This document shows, piece after piece, positions 38,035 through 50,627 of a stretch of 64,000 nt of DNA. The DNA lies in NCBI GenBank assembly GCA_016748015.1, contig JAAOMT010000429.1, positions 248,001 to 312,000 of the forward strand, given 5' to 3'. Numbering within the stretch: the first letter of the stretch is position 1; each line of letters opens with the position of its first letter. Source of the DNA: Geosiphon pyriformis. Taxonomy: Eukaryota; Glomeromycota; Glomeromycetes; Archaeosporales; Geosiphonaceae. The notes beneath the pieces were generated by a model, which worked only from the letters and a program-made list of their open reading frames with translations, made no database searches and was not told where the DNA came from. The position numbers were made by a program, and so were the translations under genes.

Positions 38035-38340
38035 ATAAAAATTTTGCAATTAAGAAAAAATTATGCTACTTTAATTACCAGTGAAAATTTTTTCAATTTC
38101 CAAAATTTAATATATAGATTGGTACACCACACTTTGGGGAAATTATAGGTCAAAAAACATTGTTCCATTGTAGTTTTTTCAATTGTTTTCGGAAAGGGAA
38201 AAAGAGTATTAAAATAAGTGCAAAGATATTTTAAGTTCAATGCAGACTAATTAATTATGACATAAATACTCTCACAGCTATTGAAACAATATATGTTTGA
38301 ATAATAAAGTGGCTCAAAAAAGAAATTATTAAGAGTTGTA
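38035..38340. repeat. Long inverted repeat, right arm
   Basis: Reverse complement of about 30860-31165. See the left arm for the match. Confidence 0.8.
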
Positions 38341-39533
38341 CACGGGTGAAAGGTAAGCTTATTTTAATTGTCTAGAATTAAAAGTAAATTTTTTGATTAT
38401 TTAAGTAATTATAATTTTGCCTTTGTTCGGTTTTAAGTTTCTTTCAAACAAAAGACTTAATGTTAAGTATACATGCCAATTGTTTTTCATTACATTATAT
38501 ATAAATTTATCGTCGTATTACAAATTGATATTAATAAATACATATTTAAACTTCAAATGTCTCGAGAAAAGTTTTCCTATACATGCTCTTTATAGGGAGA
38601 GATATTCGACTCAACAGGTTGCTGCGCGAGAAAATGTATGCATATTTTCGGTTATACGAATATGTAAAAATAAATAAGATACTGGAAGCTTTGATAATAA
38701 ACCAAAGTTGGGCAGTCCATGTATTATTTCAGGCTGATATGAGCGAAAAGTTCTTTGAACAATTAAATTTTGAAAAAAAAAAGCTCCAAAACGATTAAAA
38801 AATAATGGTTTCTGTTGAAAGTATACGTCGTGTATTTAGAAGAAATAGTTTATTTGCATGGACAAAACAAAAAAAGCCATTTTCTTGAAGAAAAGTTATT
38901 TAATTAACCAAAATATCATGTGACCAGTCAAATTTGAGAATAGTAAACTAATGGTTTCAAATTGTTCAAGACCCAATAATATTGTAAAATGAATACAAAT
39001 ATTATCAAAATATTTTATTAGAGGATTTTGTAAGTAAATGCACATGATATAAATCTAAAAAATTAATAATCCTAAAGTATATATAAATACACTTGATTGA
39101 CTAATGCAGTTATTAGACTTGAACAGGATAGAAAGTTTAAAGCGAGTAAGATAATTATGAAAAAATTTACAGATAATATGAATGATATTGAACTTATTTT
39201 TATATATTCGATTTATTAATATCATGCATTAAAGAAAAAATACTATCATAAGAGCCAATAAGGAGTATAATAAAATGATGAGTTTAAATATTATTTATAA
39301 TAAAAGGCTTCATAATTACTAAGTTTCTACTTTATTAAAATTTATTTCAAGATTTTATTGTAAAAATTTGCAATTAAACCAATGTAAAAGAACTAATTTT
39401 ATAAAATAAACTCATATTTTCCAATTTGAATTTAATGTATTCATTACTTTAGACTTGGAATCTAGACATTTTAATAAATTACTGACAAAAGAATTTACTC
39501 TCATTCCTTCCCAAAAAATAAACATTCATTTTA

Positions 39534-39740
39534 TTAAGATTTCCTAGATATTTGCGGAGATAAGGGTTTAATAAAAGAATGTTTGGCTGATTGAGATATT
39601 AAAATACCCGAATAATCAACTGCTCCCATTATTACAGCCAAACAAACAATAGAAATTATAACGATTGAGAATAATAAAGAGGGTTTGATTAATAACCAAG
39701 AGAAAAAACCGAAATCATTACCAGAATAAAAATGCTTCAT
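39534..39740 (-). CDS. Possible small single-pass membrane protein
   Basis: A 68-residue open frame with start and stop: a short polar N-terminus, a long hydrophobic core (LLFSIVIISIVCLAVIMGAV) and a Ser/Lys-rich tail. The codons are less monotonous than in most AT-rich spacer frames. No family is recognised and there is no support from neighbouring genes. It could be chance. Confidence 0.25.
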   Translation of the reverse strand: MKHFYSGNDFGFFSWLLIKPSLLFSIVIISIVCLAVIMGAVDYSGILISQSAKHSFIKPLSPQISRKS

Positions 39741-41128
39741 TTTACAGAGAAAAAAGATAGCTTAATCCAAAAGATTGAAAAAACTTTGAAGTCTTGAAAT
39801 AATTGAAAAAAGAGTGGTATTCAATAATTTTTTTACTATTAAATCTGATGGCCCACAAAACGATTAGAATCAAATTTTCAAAGGTCAATATTATCTCCAA
39901 GCTATTTATACAAACCAATTAGAACAGAGAATTTAGAATCTTTCAAAATCTACTTGTGAAAATTAAATATGCTTATCAAAAATCTTAACATGAAGAAATG
40001 GGCTGATGAAAATAGAGTATTAATCGAATCTTGGACTATTTTTTGGCTAAAGATCTCTGGATGTCTAAAATAATAAAACTCATTTAATTAACAATTAAAT
40101 TTTACAAAGTTTTGAACAATTAAATTTACTTTTTTTAATGTTTTTATTATAATTTTAATCTCAAAATCATATTTCAAACTCGATCTATTTCAAAAAAATT
40201 TTGAGTCTGCTTTAAAATATGACTTATTTAAAAAAATTATTATTATATTTGCGTTTAAATGAACTTTCAAATCGCTGACTAAATTCTGATATTTGATCTT
40301 TCTTTAACTTAGTGAATAAAATTTTAGCGAAACCATTTAAGCTTTACATTGATATTCAACAAGTTTCAAAAAATATTTTGATTATGACATATAAGGCAAT
40401 AAAGATTTACACATACAAACAATAATTTAGCTTCAAAGTGGGATTTTGGATATTGATCATGCTTAATAAATGGCATTTTGATGTATTTTTCATTTGGTTA
40501 AAACATTTTTTTTTAAATAATTTCATTTTAGAATCGAATTAACGTTTTGGTTGATTAGTACAATAAATTTCTCTTTACTTGACTATACTGTTAATCAATG
40601 CTTTTTTCAAAAAAAACAAGAATTGTTGTGTAAATTAATATGAAAGTATTTGTTTGATAAATTTATTTTTTGGAAGCTAAAATATACTGATTTTAACATC
40701 GCAAAACTTTAGTTTATTTTTACAAATTAGAATCAATTTCTTGTGTAATTTTGATTCAAAAATAGAAATAAAAAACAAAAAATACGGTTGATCTTAAATA
40801 TATTAATGAACAAAATAAATTTTCTCAATTTAATAAGAAATATGATTTATAACTAATTATAAATTAATAATAAAAAGTTTTAAATTAAACCTTTTGAAAT
40901 GATGTTTATATAAAAAAATTTGTGATATCAATGTAAAATATATTTTTAATTTTATTATTATTGGTTTGGAAAAATTAACATTATTTTATATATTTTAAAA
41001 ATTTTATAAATCAAGATATTTTAAATTATCTTATTAAACAATTATCACAATTTTATAAATATTATTTTATTCCAAAGATATTTGTTTATTATATAATGAA
41101 AAAAAATAATCGAAATTAAATTTAATCA

Positions 41129-41185
<57 letters not shown>
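41129..41185. repeat. (TTA)n microsatellite, about 19 units
   Basis: Uninterrupted TTA/ATT triplets ending at ATTATCATT. Confidence 0.95.
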
Positions 41186-42213
41186 CATTATTATAATTAC
41201 TAATTAAGAAAATTTTGTTTAATTTTATAAATTAGAAATAATCAAAATTTAAATTATATATTGATATCAAAATGTGATATTTATAATGATACATTTGGTT
41301 TTAAAACAGAAAAATATTTTTATTAAATTTATTTAACAATTAATATTTTTTTATTTTATATCATTAAATTTATATTTAAGTTAAAAATAAATAATTTTAC
41401 AAAAAACTTGTATTCTGCTGATAAAATATATTTGAAAAATAATACTTGAATAAAATTTGGCTATTAATAATTATTTTTCTTTGTTTATTTCTTAATTTTT
41501 GCAAAGAATTGATTATTTGGTAAAAAAATAAATATTTTTAATTCGATCAATAAAATTATCTTAAATGAAACATTATGCACATTTTGCATCTCCGAAATAA
41601 AAACTTTTTAATTTAATGCTCTAAATTTTTTATTAAACACTATAAATGCAGGGACAATTTTAATTTAATATGCGTCGCTCTATTCAACTTCCAAAGTTTC
41701 ATAAATTTTCAAAAGTCGATTTGGATTGCAGAATTTTAAACACAATATTAAGACAATTTCATGTATTCCTTAAAAAAAAATAGACCGTGTTTCTCAATAA
41801 ATTTCTACTTTTCCTATCTAAGGAAAATTTTCAAAAATTAGATAGTGCAAACTCAGTTTTAATATTTCAAATTTCAAATTTTTTTGACGCAAAGAAAAGT
41901 CTTAAAAAACTAATCATTCATCCTAAATAAATACACATTTTTAAGCAAACTTCATAAATAACGGAAGCCTGCATTATGAATAGGCATCATTTTAAAATGT
42001 CATTAAACCCAGTGTCAGGGTTACAGTGGTTACAGTACCTATGCGCATGGACAAATATCATTAATTCATTTTATTACGCTCAACAACAAAAGCAATTTTA
42101 CTGCATTTAAGAACATTATTCTTTTCAAGACAAACGTCATTATTCCTATCATCATTGTCATATCTATGACTAAATAGTTTTTTTTCCCTCTTTTCCAACG
42201 ATCGATCAATCAA

Positions 42214-42241
42214 TCTGTCTGTCTGTCTGTCTTTCTTTCTA
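42214..42241. repeat. (TCTG)n-(TTTC)n pyrimidine-rich array
   Basis: Tandem TCTG units grade into TTTC units about 800 bp upstream of the GATA factor 2 start. The array may act as a promoter pyrimidine tract. Confidence 0.85.
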
Positions 42242-43049
42242 TCATGATTGATCCTTATAAATCAATGCATCATCATCAACAACTCACGTCTTCATCAAAT
42301 TTATTATCAAATGATTTGGAAGTAATGTCTAGTGACCTTAACAATTGCACATACCATAACTTTTGACCTATATTATACTTTTTCAACCCTGAAAAATCTT
42401 TAACCAGATAGCTAACGCCGAAAAAACTAAAACTTATTAAGTGTTAAAAGGTAACTAATTATAAAAAATTTTCAGGAATAAAAAATTAGCAAATGTAAAA
42501 CGTATATCCCAAGTTCATCAGTGAATCAAAATCATACATCAACGTGGGGGCGTCAGTTGATGATAAGTTGAGCGACTCACCATAGTAAAAGATTAACTTT
42601 ACGATATTAAAATTACATTCAAAGGGTTCAATACTTTTAAGTTACTCTCAACTGAGAAATAAAATAATTTAACAAAAGCACTACTGCAGGAGGTCACATA
42701 AACGAACGACTCGCGTGTTTGTCTATAGTTTCCTTGTGCAACAGCTAAATTTTTTTGATTACATTGGCACCACGTTTTGTTAAATTATTTTTTTCGCGTA
42801 AAAATATCCATTCAATCTCCCACAAACATAAATTTTATTTATTTGACTTCCAATTGCCAAACTTCTACAAAATACTAATTTTAACATTATCAAGAAAAAT
42901 CTATATAAACTTGCACAAAGTTCATCAGTTTTTTACCTTTCCTCGATATTCTCTCACTGATCTAAGCATCTCTCAAAGATCAATATTGAAACATTGGAAA
43001 TACTAGTAACCATCATTCCATAGATCTTGGGTAATTCAAAGAAATCGAG

Positions 43050-44666
43050 ATGGAATCTTCAAACAGTGCAATCACTACAACTCCCAATGGTCTTGGGATA
43101 TACAGTATTGTGGGTCAAAACTCTGCTGGAAATAGTTCAATAGACCAGCAAAACTCAAATCATAATAGAGACCTCGAGAATCAACATCATCAAGAGATGA
43201 TTCGATATTCGCAGCAATGGGCAGATGAAAGGTATTATTCCTTGGCATTTTAAAAGATCTTTATTTGATATTTAGGGATTTTCTTCCTTTATTTTAACCA
43301 AGGATAAAACCTATCGCATTATGATTTTTCGATATTAAAGCTGGCGCTCCGTTCCAGGATCCGATCCAAATTCATCGCTAACTCGTGCACATACGCCTTC
43401 AGGAGGTTATACTTCCCATTGGTTGAACGACCAAAGACATAATCCTACGATGCAAAACGAAATCTCTCATCAAAATAATTCTCATCAAGAAATCGAAGAA
43501 GCTAACAACACCAACCAAAACAATCATTTTGGTGATAGTTTGGTACGATATGCACAACCCAACAATACTCGAATAGCTTACACTGGTGCTCCTCGTTACC
43601 TTCCAGGACATCATCATGGCTATTTTCAACAACAAGAATTAGCTGCTTCATACTATCACAATCATCCCACGACCCCAATGAGAGATTCATTTGTTGGTTA
43701 CTCATCAATACCAGTTCAATGTGCAGCAACTTGTGGCGGGACTACTGCGCAGTTCACACCGTACTTGCCTCCATTAAGTTATAATCAACACACATTTTAT
43801 TCTTTCCCAACACCCCATCATCAATATAGGCAACATGAACATTCTCACCATCCGAATTCTTCCGTTACTGCCCAATCACTCCAAGAATATGCATTACTTT
43901 CTAGAAACGCGAATTTATCTAGTGGAATAAACGAAACAAAAAAGAAAAATCGAAAAACAATTAACACTATTCCCTTAAGGCCAAATGAAAATGCTCATTC
44001 CAATCATAATGAATTCCATCAATTCATTCAAACAAATTCGAATATTAGCCAGCAGCAACAGCGGAAGGGAGATCCATTAAAATGTTCAAATTGTGGGGTT
44101 CGAGAAACACCAGCTTGGCGTCGTGATTTACAAGGCATTGCGCTTTTATGCAATTCGTGTGGACTTTACTTGAAGAATAAAGGGGTTCATCGTCCAACCG
44201 AACGAGCTCCGGATGGAACAATTCGGCTTAAAAGAGCTACGAAAAGCGAGACGGAGTTATCTTGTTCAAATTGCCATACTAAAACCACTCCATGCTGGCG
44301 TGGCACACAAAATCATAAGCTTTGTAAGTTTTAATTAATCAACTTTGAAAATCCTTTGATTGATATACTCATGAAATTATTCTCCATTTGATGAAAATAG
44401 GTAATAAATGTGGATTATTCCAAAAAACACATGGCTATCCCCGTCCTTCGAGCCCTGAGCTAAGGGCAAGAAGGGGTATGGCAGCCTCAAATCTTGCCAT
44501 GATAATTGGTAATCGTCCACCACTTACTCCACCACAAGCAACATCAATCGTACCAATTACCCAAAATCCATTATATTCGATGGAAAATTCAACGTCTACT
44601 TCCGCAGCTGAAATTGAAATTCACCCTTCAAAAGACATTGGAAATAAAGAATTGCGAGATTTTTGA
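43050..44666 (+). CDS. Two-finger GATA-type zinc-finger transcription factor 2
   Basis: Predicted nuclear transcription factor of 476 residues. Model: exons 43050-43231, 43341-44323 and 44401-44666; introns of 109 and 77 bp, GT-AG, in frame. The N-terminal 300 residues are Asn/Gln/His/Ser-rich (for example GHHHGYFQQQ) and probably disordered, with a KKKNRK basic patch. Finger 1 (about 309-334) is C-X2-C-X18-C-X2-C with TPAWRRDLQG, continuing LYLKNKGVHRPTE. Finger 2 (about 369-392) is C-X2-C-X16-C-X2-C with TTPCWRG, and intron 2 splits its third cysteine codon (T|GT). The DNA-contacting finger 1 is almost identical to that of the minus-strand gene at 5086, while the N-termini share only composition. 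Intron 1 of that gene, inside finger 1, is absent here. Start chosen as the first ATG in frame after a leader-like region. Confidence 0.92.
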
Positions 44667-45887
44667 AATATAAATAGAAATAACGTGGAGAGGTTGGAAT
44701 GAACGAAAAAAAATTAGTAATTTTCGGGATTTTAATTTTTCAGGTAACAATAAATAAGTGTAAAATGAAACCAATCAACTTTCTTGTAACAGTTTATGTA
44801 TTTTAAGCCAAATTATGAACAATATCTTTTAATACAAGCATTCCTAAGAGATCTATTTAAAAATTAATTTTGTTTATAATATTAAATTAATCTCTTGGGA
44901 TCTATAAGTTAATAGAATATAATCGAGATCAGATTTTAAATCCATAAAACTTTCTTCCAAATTGAATTTCTTGAAGTGCAATATCCGAAGGTTAAAAATG
45001 TTTATAGTAAGAAGACTAAATGAAATGTGTTTATCTAGTGTTAGCCATAGATTATAAAGTTACATTGACATTGAAATTTGCATAAAATAATATTTGCTAT
45101 TTGAATTGGCTTCTCGGTTTTACTAAACGAAAAAAATTCCTACATTGTTTTAAAAAATGAATAAGAAAGGTAAAATTAGATATTAAATATTTGGATATCG
45201 TTTGCTTTTTCTGGAGCTGAAATTTCCATAATTTACGATATAAAAATTTGTGAATTTTTAGACTCCAAAGTGGATTGATTTCTCACCATGAGTTTCTATA
45301 ACTCTGTGGAAGGTAAAAATATCTTTGGATTCCAAAAACACAGGCTGACTAATTCCATAATATCTTCAGATGAACATCAGAAGAAAGCTGATTAAGAGGT
45401 GGAGAGAATAGATAACCGAAGAAAAAAAGTTAACAAAGGCTTTGTAAAAATTAAATAAGTAAGGTGTAATATATCCTGTATAGCGTGCAGCAACATTCTT
45501 TTGAATGGGAATTTGACCATATGGTTGGGTAAATTAATTGAAGAAAAAAATGCTACAAAAAGACATAAAAGTGAGTAATCAGTAAGAGGTTAATTAGTTT
45601 TTGGTATATTGCGAGGAACAAATTTAATTTGTTTTATGTAGACTTTTTTATTGCCAAATGTTGAATTTGTCATTTTTTGATGTTGTCTTTAAAATTAATC
45701 AAGAATTTGTATATGTTGTTATTGGAAGACTTTTCACATTTCTTTGAACATTTAAAGAGTTAATTTTGTGTTTGATTTGTAAGTATTGTGTTTATAAGAA
45801 GGGCCAATTTCTTTTTCTAATTCATTGTAGTGCTTTAAATTTTTCTACAGGCTTGTGCATAAAGAACACACTCTTTTCGCAGACTTT

Positions 45888-46385
45888 TCATTATTGTTGT
45901 ATGCTAAAAAAAATTTCTTCCAATATTGGAAAGATCAATTAATTTCTGTTTCAAAATTATCTTTAAGCAGTTGAGATTATTTATAATAATGATTTATAAA
46001 AAGTCATGTTTCATGTAAAAGTTTAATTTGAAATTATTTTCAAGGCACAAAATTTTTGTTTTTAATTATTGTAATAAGAAAAATAACGAGAATCGCATAC
46101 AAAAATTACGAATAAATTTAAAAAAAAACATTGACCGATTTATAATATAATAAACTAATTAATTTTTACAAAGTTGGCAGTTAGCTAATTTTCAATCATT
46201 AGTCTATAGTGTAATCAAAAAAATTTTAAGCAGAGTTTTAGTCTTTATTAATTATGGTTTGGACAAAAAATGTTTGATTTACAAATTTGTATTTATTTTG
46301 AGTATTAAAACTTCTAAGCTATTAATTGTTCTAATTGTATAATATTTATTTTTAAAGAAAAAAGTTTTTTTATACATCTTTAAAT
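45888..46385 (+). repeat. Direct repeat, left copy (possible LTR)
   Basis: Collinear with 47565-48045: shared TTTTCATTATTGTTGTATGC at the start, TTTCTGTTTCAAAATTA and ATGNTTTGGACANAAAATGTTTG later. The copies are diverged, so the duplication is old. Confidence 0.75.
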
Positions 46386-47564
46386 AATGCTAACATAAAT
46401 GTGAATTTTTAATAAATTATTAATAAAATAAAAATCATAAATAATTTGGTTAAATAATAATTTAATAATTATTCAATGTGTGAGATTAGTTTTATAAATA
46501 TCTTAGTCATTATTCTTTTAAAAAGCAACTAAAAATCTAAAAATAGAAGAATAGTGTGTACTGTCAATAAAAAATAACACAATTTTTATATTTATATGCT
46601 TTTTTTCTTAAAAGTATATATTTTCTATAATTTTACCGAATAGTTTATAATATTCAAGTTTTTTTCTATTTAATAAGTTTTTGTTAATAAGCAAAATTTT
46701 TTTTATTATTCTTTTAAGTATATTAAAAAAAAAGTATTTTGCAATCATGTATTTAAACATGTACTTTTTAACTTATTGCTAATTTTTTGTTTTTATAACA
46801 GTTTTTTGTGAGTTAATAACAAAAAATACTCTAATTTTATCTTTTATTATAATTTGTTATTTGATAATAAATAAAACATCTGATAATTTTTGTTTAATAT
46901 TTATAAAAAGAATTTTATATGTTTTGATTAAAAAAATACATTTTTATGCTAAATAGAAATATATCTGTTTTGAAATTGCAGTAATTCTACTTATATTTGT
47001 TTTGGTGTTTATTTATTAATATTATAAATATTACAATAATTAGTAACCAATTAGATTTTTTAAAGTACTTTTTAATTTACATATCATAAACAAATTAATT
47101 TGCAAAATATAAATTTATTATTTAATACTTTATTAATAATAAATAACTCTTTCTATTAACTTGAAAAAATAGTTTACAGATTTTATTTTATTTTTTTTGA
47201 AACTGCTTTATTTTTTTATAAACAATAATTTATGCTTTTATTAAAAATTTAAGATTGTTTCAAATTTTTATTGCAAAATGTTTTTATATTTGAGTTTTGT
47301 TATTTTTTTTAAAAAATATTGTTATAATATTAATTTCAATAGATAGCATTTTTATTTGTCTATAGAGTAAATAAAAAAATTCATAACTAGTTATATTATA
47401 GTTTTTTATTTAATGTCAATTTTTTTCTTTCTTAGTAGGCTTTCTTTATATTACTAATAAAACCTCAATTTTGGTACTTCTTTTTTATATCACTCTTGTA
47501 CTGCTTTGATTTTTTTATCCAGAATTAAATTAATTGGTTCCCATAAATAACAACTTTTTTGTGG

Positions 47565-48045
47565 CTTTTCATTATTGTTGTATGCTAGCTAAAAAAATTT
47601 TAATATTGGAAAGAATAATTGATTTCTGTTTCAAAATTACTTTTTGAAAGGTTGTGAGCAGTTAGATAACTATAATAATGATTTAGTAAAAGTCACACTT
47701 CATAAAATAGTCTAATTTCAGGTTATTTTCAAGTCATACAATTTATGTTTTTGATAATCGTAATGAGAAAAAAATTTCATACGATAATTAAGAGTAAAAT
47801 TAATAAATATATTTCTTGATAGATTTATAAAATTAATTTCAATAAATTTGGTAGTTAGTTAACCTTAAAGTTATTGGTTTATAGTGCAATCAATCTAATT
47901 TGAAGAGGAGTTTTAGTTTTTATTAAATATGATTTGGACAGAAAATGTTTGTTTTAAAATTGTTTTTATTTTATGTTATTTATTATTTTAATTGTAAAAT
48001 ATATTTGTTAAAAATAAAAGCTTTTCTTTTATACAAACTTTGAGT
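47565..48045 (+). repeat. Direct repeat, right copy (possible LTR)
   Basis: Right partner of 45888-46385, same orientation. The 1.2 kb between them has no coding capacity, as in a non-autonomous LTR element, but other explanations remain open. Confidence 0.75.
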
Positions 48046-48320
48046 AATATTATTTCACCTTTTAGCACTATTACTTTCCAAGAATTCAAGCCCAAAGAGT
48101 GAGGTAAAGAAATGAAATTTTGGGTTTTAGGAGAGCTAAAACTGCATTAGAAGAATTAAGCAAAAATTAGAGAAAGAAAGAAATTTAAGTAGAATGTTTC
48201 CCATCTGATCAAGCCAACAATCTTAACAACAGCAGAGACAACGATGATGGTATGCTAGGTGCTAAGAAGGAAGCCTACAAAAAGATCAAGAAGATAATAT
48301 ATCTTTTGATCAAAATTACT

Positions 48321-48348
48321 TGTTCACTTTGTCTGGTTGTGTTGCAGC
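48321..48348 (+). repeat. 28-bp repeat upstream of lipase-like gene 2
   Basis: Begins TGTTCACTTTGTCTG and ends TGTTGCAGC. It recurs with two mismatches at 51317-51344, in direct orientation on the other side of the lipase gene. Confidence 0.8.
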
Positions 48349-48872
48349 ACACTTTATATGCGACATAAAACTATAGATTCCACAGTAGCAAAGCTAAATG
48401 ACGCATATACTGTAAAGAAAAATAAAATGCTAGTTTTTGATTAGAACTCGAAATATCAAATGGCAACAAAGAGTAATGAGCTGACTAGATAAATAATCTT
48501 AAAATGCTATTCTTCCTAGTTCTTAGTAAGGACCCTTTTCGAAGTCGAAATCAAAAAAAAAACATTCAGTCATCAAGCTGAAGAAGATTATCAAGAAGAC
48601 AGTGCCATTTTTAGATCATATTGTCGTGAACGAACTCGCACTCTAAAGGTTTTCAAGCTAAATAAAAATTTCAATACAACAAAGGATAAATATATTAGGT
48701 TTGTTCATAATTTAGATTTAAGGATACAAGATATAGTGTGATAGGTGATCGGGAAAACATTATCCAAAAGAGGATAAAACTATTCCTTTAAAAAATGTCC
48801 TAAAAAACAATTAAGCTCGATCTATAGGAATTTTATTTAGTGCATCTTAAAAAAATTATAAAATATAATCAA

Positions 48873-50388
48873 ATGCCATTCAAGGTCGATTTTCTAGGAA
48901 TATTTAAGATTATTACTGCAATATTTATGGCATCAGTTTTTTATTTTTTGATGCATGAAAATCACAGCAGCTGGATAGCCTCTAAAATAATTCAGAAGGA
49001 TAAAAAACTAGATATAAAATACACCTCTCCTGCTATGATTAATTGGATAAATCAAATCGATATCCCACTTAAAATCAATCAAATCAAAAAACGTTCACAA
49101 TCACTACCCAAGAGCCGAATTTTACCTAATAATGAAGAGTTAATGGTTTCCTCGCAAGTTGCATTCATGATAAATGCAATTGACTGCCTCGGTCTAAATA
49201 ATCTTGGGTCAAAAGTGCCTGGCTTACAATTTAAAGGTTTTTGATTTCCGAAAAGAATTTGTCTTAAATGAAAGTTCTCTTAAACAAATTAATATCTTTC
49301 AAACACTGTTCATTAGTGGAGGTTCAATTTTACTTACGCTCACCACTATATAGCGCTTTATTGATTATGTTTGCGGGGCCAGTAACTATCTCAACCCCTT
49401 TAATATTTTAAATCAAATAAAATTCGGAGATAATAATGCTTTTTTTTTATATTAGAAATTAACGAAAGAACAATGGGCTTCTAGAAACTCAAAACAAGTA
49501 CCGCTTCGTTTGAAAAATTTTCCAAACTTTGACGAGAAAATTCTTGTGGACTCGCAATTATTGAAAGATGTGGAATTATTATTTCCTATTTTATTCGAAG
49601 CTATTAAAACATCTTTAATTCAAATTCCAAGAGTAACTAAATGGTATGATATTATGTTTACGGGACATGGTCTTGGTGGAGGTTAGTTTCCTCAAAATTT
49701 TCTATTATAAAGTATCTAGTAAGAATTATTTATTATTTTAATATTAAAAAATCTTTTAACTACACATATAAAAGCATATGCCTCTATTGCTGGGTTTTTA
49801 TGGGCAATTGGAAGTTTTTTAATCAAGAGGGAGAATATTTGGCCGGATGTTAATTTAAGCGAAATAGGGCAAGGTATTTTTACTTATGGAGCTCCGAGAA
49901 TTGGAAACGAGCACCTTCGCAATTTTTTCAACCAAGGAATCAATCATCGCCGCTTTACCCATGGAAATGATCATGTGCCGCACTTTCCATCGTCTTCAAA
50001 GGGGTGGAAACATTTTGGTACTGAAATTTGGATTGAGCCATTGAGTAATTGTGATTGTGCTGCTGATGACGACCCAAATACGTATTGGGACTGTAATTCT
50101 TCTCCTTTGATGTCAAGTCAAAGAGAAGAATGGTTGAATTCGCAGTATTCTGATGAGAATATGGTTAGTGATAATTTATATTGGACTAAGAATTTTTTGG
50201 TAATGGCGTTAAAAAACAAGTTTTTTCTTTAGGAGTGTAATGCTGGTCAATCAATAACCGAAGTTCCGGGAACTTTATTTCATAATGGACCTTATTTTGG
50301 GGTTGAAATGGGCAATTGCGAATCAATTAGTAAATTCAGGAATTTTGATGAAGCTCTAAAAAATTATCTAAATAGAAATAATAATTAG
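48873..50388 (+). CDS. Class-3-lipase-like membrane-anchored protein 2 (probable pseudoenzyme)
   Basis: Alpha/beta-hydrolase of lipase_3 type, 399 residues. Model: exons 48873-49236, 49317-49381, 49456-49681, 49775-50163 and 50233-50388; introns of 69-93 bp, GT-AG, all joins in frame. The first ATG of the frame is at 48873. A hydrophobic segment (about residues 8-27, LGIFKIITAIFMASVFYFLM) suggests a signal anchor. The nucleophile elbow reads IMFTGHGLGGAYAS, with Gly215 where Ser is expected. The acid residue is kept (GNDHVPHFP) and a C-terminal NGPYFGV block with a preceding His is present. Only the nucleophile is therefore clearly missing. Cys-rich CDCAADDD and ECNAGQS segments could form disulphides in a secretory or ER-facing location. 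Introns at the LQFK|V join and after GHGLGG match lipase-like gene 1 in position and phase; the other two are extra. Confidence 0.88.
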
Positions 50389-50627
50389 CAGCCAATAATT
50401 TTCTTTTGCTATAAATTCAATGATTCACTTCTTTTTTAAAAATATTTTTAGTTACATAAAAAAGAAAGACTTTTGGTAATTTATTCTCCTTGGATTGATT
50501 AATACATCATGGCAATTAACTTTGGATAAATATTTTGTGAAATGGGGCTCCGAATTATTGAATTCAAGTACCTCAAGTGCTATATTTTAACAGTTTCTAT
50601 ATTTCCTTTATTAATAGCTCTTTTCGC

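Larger units (their letters stand above)
38341..43049. other. Intergenic upstream of GATA factor 2
   Basis: 4.7 kb of A/T-rich spacer. Open frames at 38417-38798 show some balanced composition but no motif. From about 42000 the base composition becomes more mixed and pyrimidine-rich (including a TCTG array). This probably holds the promoter and a long 5' UTR of GATA factor 2. Confidence 0.5.
44667..48872. other. Intergenic with direct repeats
   Basis: Spacer between GATA factor 2 and lipase-like gene 2. It is occupied by a pair of direct repeats of about 480 bp (45888-46385 and 47565-48045) around 1.2 kb of A/T-rich DNA. A more balanced 800-bp stretch (48050-48870) follows and should contain the lipase promoter. 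No other gene seen. Confidence 0.5.

Noticed and set aside
38417-38798. Overlapping small plus-strand open frames
   Set aside because: Two frames overlap with no recognisable motif. This is probably chance or a highly decayed repeat next to the inverted-repeat arm.
43399-43729. Minus-strand frames opposite GATA factor 2
   Set aside because: Antisense shadows of the low-complexity His/Asn/Gln-rich exon.
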